Assembly (NCBI GenBank): GCA_025454125.1
Contig: JALOPA010000122.1
Span: forward strand, 1-6,361
DNA: 6,361 nucleotides
Source: Thermodesulfobacteriota bacterium
GTDB taxonomy: Bacteria > Desulfobacterota > DSM-4660 > Desulfatiglandales > HGW-15
Direction: 5' to 3'
Position numbers and translations under genes: made by a program
Notes under the pieces: model-generated
The model's input: the letters and a program-made list of their open reading frames with translations, nothing else
The model's database searches: none
What the model was told of the DNA's origin: nothing
Shown here: piece after piece, positions 5,254 to 6,361 of the stretch
Position numbering within the stretch: position 1 is the stretch's first letter
Layout of the letters: each line of letters starts with the position of its first letter

Positions 5254-5943
5254 ATGAATATAGCGAGTGCGGTGAGGTTTGTGCTGGTTTTCAGCGGGCT
5301 GGTTCCATTGGTGTTCTTCTGCGCTCCAGCGGCTGCGGCCGAGTTCTCTGCAGACCTCGTGCAGACGAGGGGCGGGGAAACGAGCCAGGGAAAATTCTAC
5401 CTCAAGGGCGACAAGCATCGAACGGAAGTCACGGAGGCCGGCCAGCCGAGCATCATGATCATGGACCTGTCAAACAAGAAGTCCTACATGCTCAATCCCA
5501 AAGACAAGACCTACCTGGATTTGTCCGCGATGGGAATGGGAGCCGGCCAGACACAAACGCAGTCCGAAGAGGAGCTCAAGAAGCTCGGGGAGTGGAAGAA
5601 CGCGGGCACGGAGACCGTGAACGGCTACGAGTGCGAGAAGAAGGTCTTCGTTTACAAGGACCAATCCATGGGGGAGATGACCCACTGGATCTCCAAGAAA
5701 CTCAACTACCCGATCAAAATGTACTACCAGGCTCGCGGCACGACCATGGTCACGGAATACAAGAACATCAAGGAAGGCGGGGTGGACGACAAGCTCTTCC
5801 AGGTGCCAGCCGGATACCGGAAGATGGCCATGCCGGGGATGGGAGTGGGAAAGATGCCCATGGGAGGGGCCGAGTCCGGGGACGAAGACGACGAAGACGA
5901 TGAGGAGGCGCCCAAGCCTCCGGCCAAGGGTAAGAAAAAATGA
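5254..5943 (+). CDS. Exported DUF4412-like protein with acidic C-terminal tail
   Basis: The protein has 229 residues. The ATG at 5254 follows GGGGAGGAG closely; an upstream in-frame ATG at 5173 lies inside the promoter and is not used. A signal peptide covers about residues 1-29, with a hydrophobic core FVLVFSGLVPLVFF and a likely cut at APAAAA/EFSADL. The mature part is a beta-rich LolA-like/DUF4412-type domain: FSADLVQTRGGETSQGKFYL, IMIMDLSNKKSYMLNPKDKTYLDL, TVNGYECEKKVFVY and a C-terminal LFQVPAGYRKM. Family members are periplasmic or outer-envelope proteins of unknown function. The tail is Met/Gly-rich (PGMGVGKMPMGG), then strongly acidic (GDEDDEDDEE), then PKPPAKGKKK; such tails may bind metal or interact with cations, but nothing shows this here. 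The stop overlaps the start of the next gene by ATGA, so the two are translationally coupled. Confidence 0.85.
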   Translation: MNIASAVRFVLVFSGLVPLVFFCAPAAAAEFSADLVQTRGGETSQGKFYLKGDKHRTEVTEAGQPSIMIMDLSNKKSYMLNPKDKTYLDLSAMGMGAGQTQTQSEEELKKLGEWKNAGTETVNGYECEKKVFVYKDQSMGEMTHWISKKLNYPIKMYYQARGTTMVTEYKNIKEGGVDDKLFQVPAGYRKMAMPGMGVGKMPMGGAESGDEDDEDDEEAPKPPAKGKKK

Positions 5944-6361
5944 AAAAGGCCATTGCTCTCATTTTAGGGACTGTCGGGTTGCTGTGGGGCTCGTGGGCCC
6001 AGGCAGCGGATTTCAGGTTTCCTTCCGTGAACGGCTGGAAGCAGGCCGGAAGCATTCAAACATTTGATCCCGGCTCCCTCTATGAGTACATCGACGGGGG
6101 TGCAGACCTTTACCTGGCGTACGATTTCGTAGAGTTGAAGGTCGCCGAATACCAGAATAGCCAGAAGGCCGCTGTCACGGTGGAAGTGTACCGGCACAGA
6201 ACGCCCACCCACGCGTTCGGGGTCTACAGTCAGGAGCGAACTCCCGGAGCGAACTTCATTGATGTAGGCCTCCAGGGGTATCAGGAGCCGCACGCCCTGA
6301 ATTTTGTGTCCGGAAACGCCTACGTCAAAATAACCGGCATGGACACAGGGCCCGAAGACCA
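5940..6361 (+). CDS. Exported DUF6599-like protein, N-terminal part (runs off the window)
   Basis: Translation from the ATG at 5940-5942, which shares ATGA with the stop of the previous gene, gives 140 codons without a stop up to the right edge. A Sec-type signal peptide is clear: MKKAIALILGTVGLLWGSWAQA, then ADFRFPSVNGW. The mature part has SLYEYIDGGADLYLAYDFVEL and a following VEVYRHRTPTHAFGVYSQER, which I recognise as typical of DUF6599 (YEYINGxAExYLxYGF) proteins. Function is unknown; the family is found in envelope contexts of several anaerobes. Gene overlap with the DUF4412-like gene implies a shared operon and probably a joint role in the periplasm. The family assignment is from memory of the motif. 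Confidence 0.8.
   Translation, partial: MKKAIALILGTVGLLWGSWAQAADFRFPSVNGWKQAGSIQTFDPGSLYEYIDGGADLYLAYDFVELKVAEYQNSQKAAVTVEVYRHRTPTHAFGVYSQERTPGANFIDVGLQGYQEPHALNFVSGNAYVKITGMDTGPED

Overview
The window looks like chromosome of an anaerobic deltaproteobacterium (Desulfobacterota, sulfate-reducing or syntrophic type). The grounds are a selenocysteine-encoding heterodisulfide reductase subunit A (HdrA), a NtrC-type sigma-54 two-component system, a double-receiver regulator of a kind I associate with that group, and a fairly GC-rich sequence. No species can be named from the sequence alone.

Minus strand, in order of transcription: (i) a regulatory leader at about 4901-5150, with a candidate sigma-54 promoter, a candidate sigma-70 promoter, a five-codon leader ORF and an intrinsic terminator lying before the first gene; (ii) a soluble GAF-domain histidine kinase (3680-4900); (iii) 20 bases later, a NtrC-family sigma-54 activator (2247-3659); (iv) a 356-base gap holding a good sigma-54 promoter (1940-1955), a perfect 10-base-arm palindrome (2055-2078) and an interspersed repeat copy (2187-2215); (v) a protein with two receiver domains and a conserved C-terminal region (736-1890); (vi) the 5' part of hdrA (631 to beyond base 1), with an in-frame TGA at 437-439 read as selenocysteine and a matching SECIS hairpin just after it. 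The recognisable hdrA homology stops at about base 133, exactly where a mosaic of interspersed palindromic repeats begins and runs to the window edge.

Plus strand: a sigma-70 promoter (5145-5174) leads into a two-gene operon for exported proteins, a DUF4412-like protein (5254-5943) and, overlapping it by ATGA, a DUF6599-like protein that runs off the right edge (5940 onwards).

How it may work (inference): the kinase and NtrC-type regulator form a two-component pair. The regulator would activate sigma-54 promoters, most obviously the one in front of the double-receiver gene and hdrA, and perhaps its own operon. This would link a cytoplasmic signal sensed by GAF to electron-bifurcating Hdr metabolism. 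The double-receiver protein has no DNA-binding domain and probably acts by protein contacts. The two exported proteins look unrelated to the Hdr circuit, apart from sharing a crowded divergent promoter region with the kinase operon.
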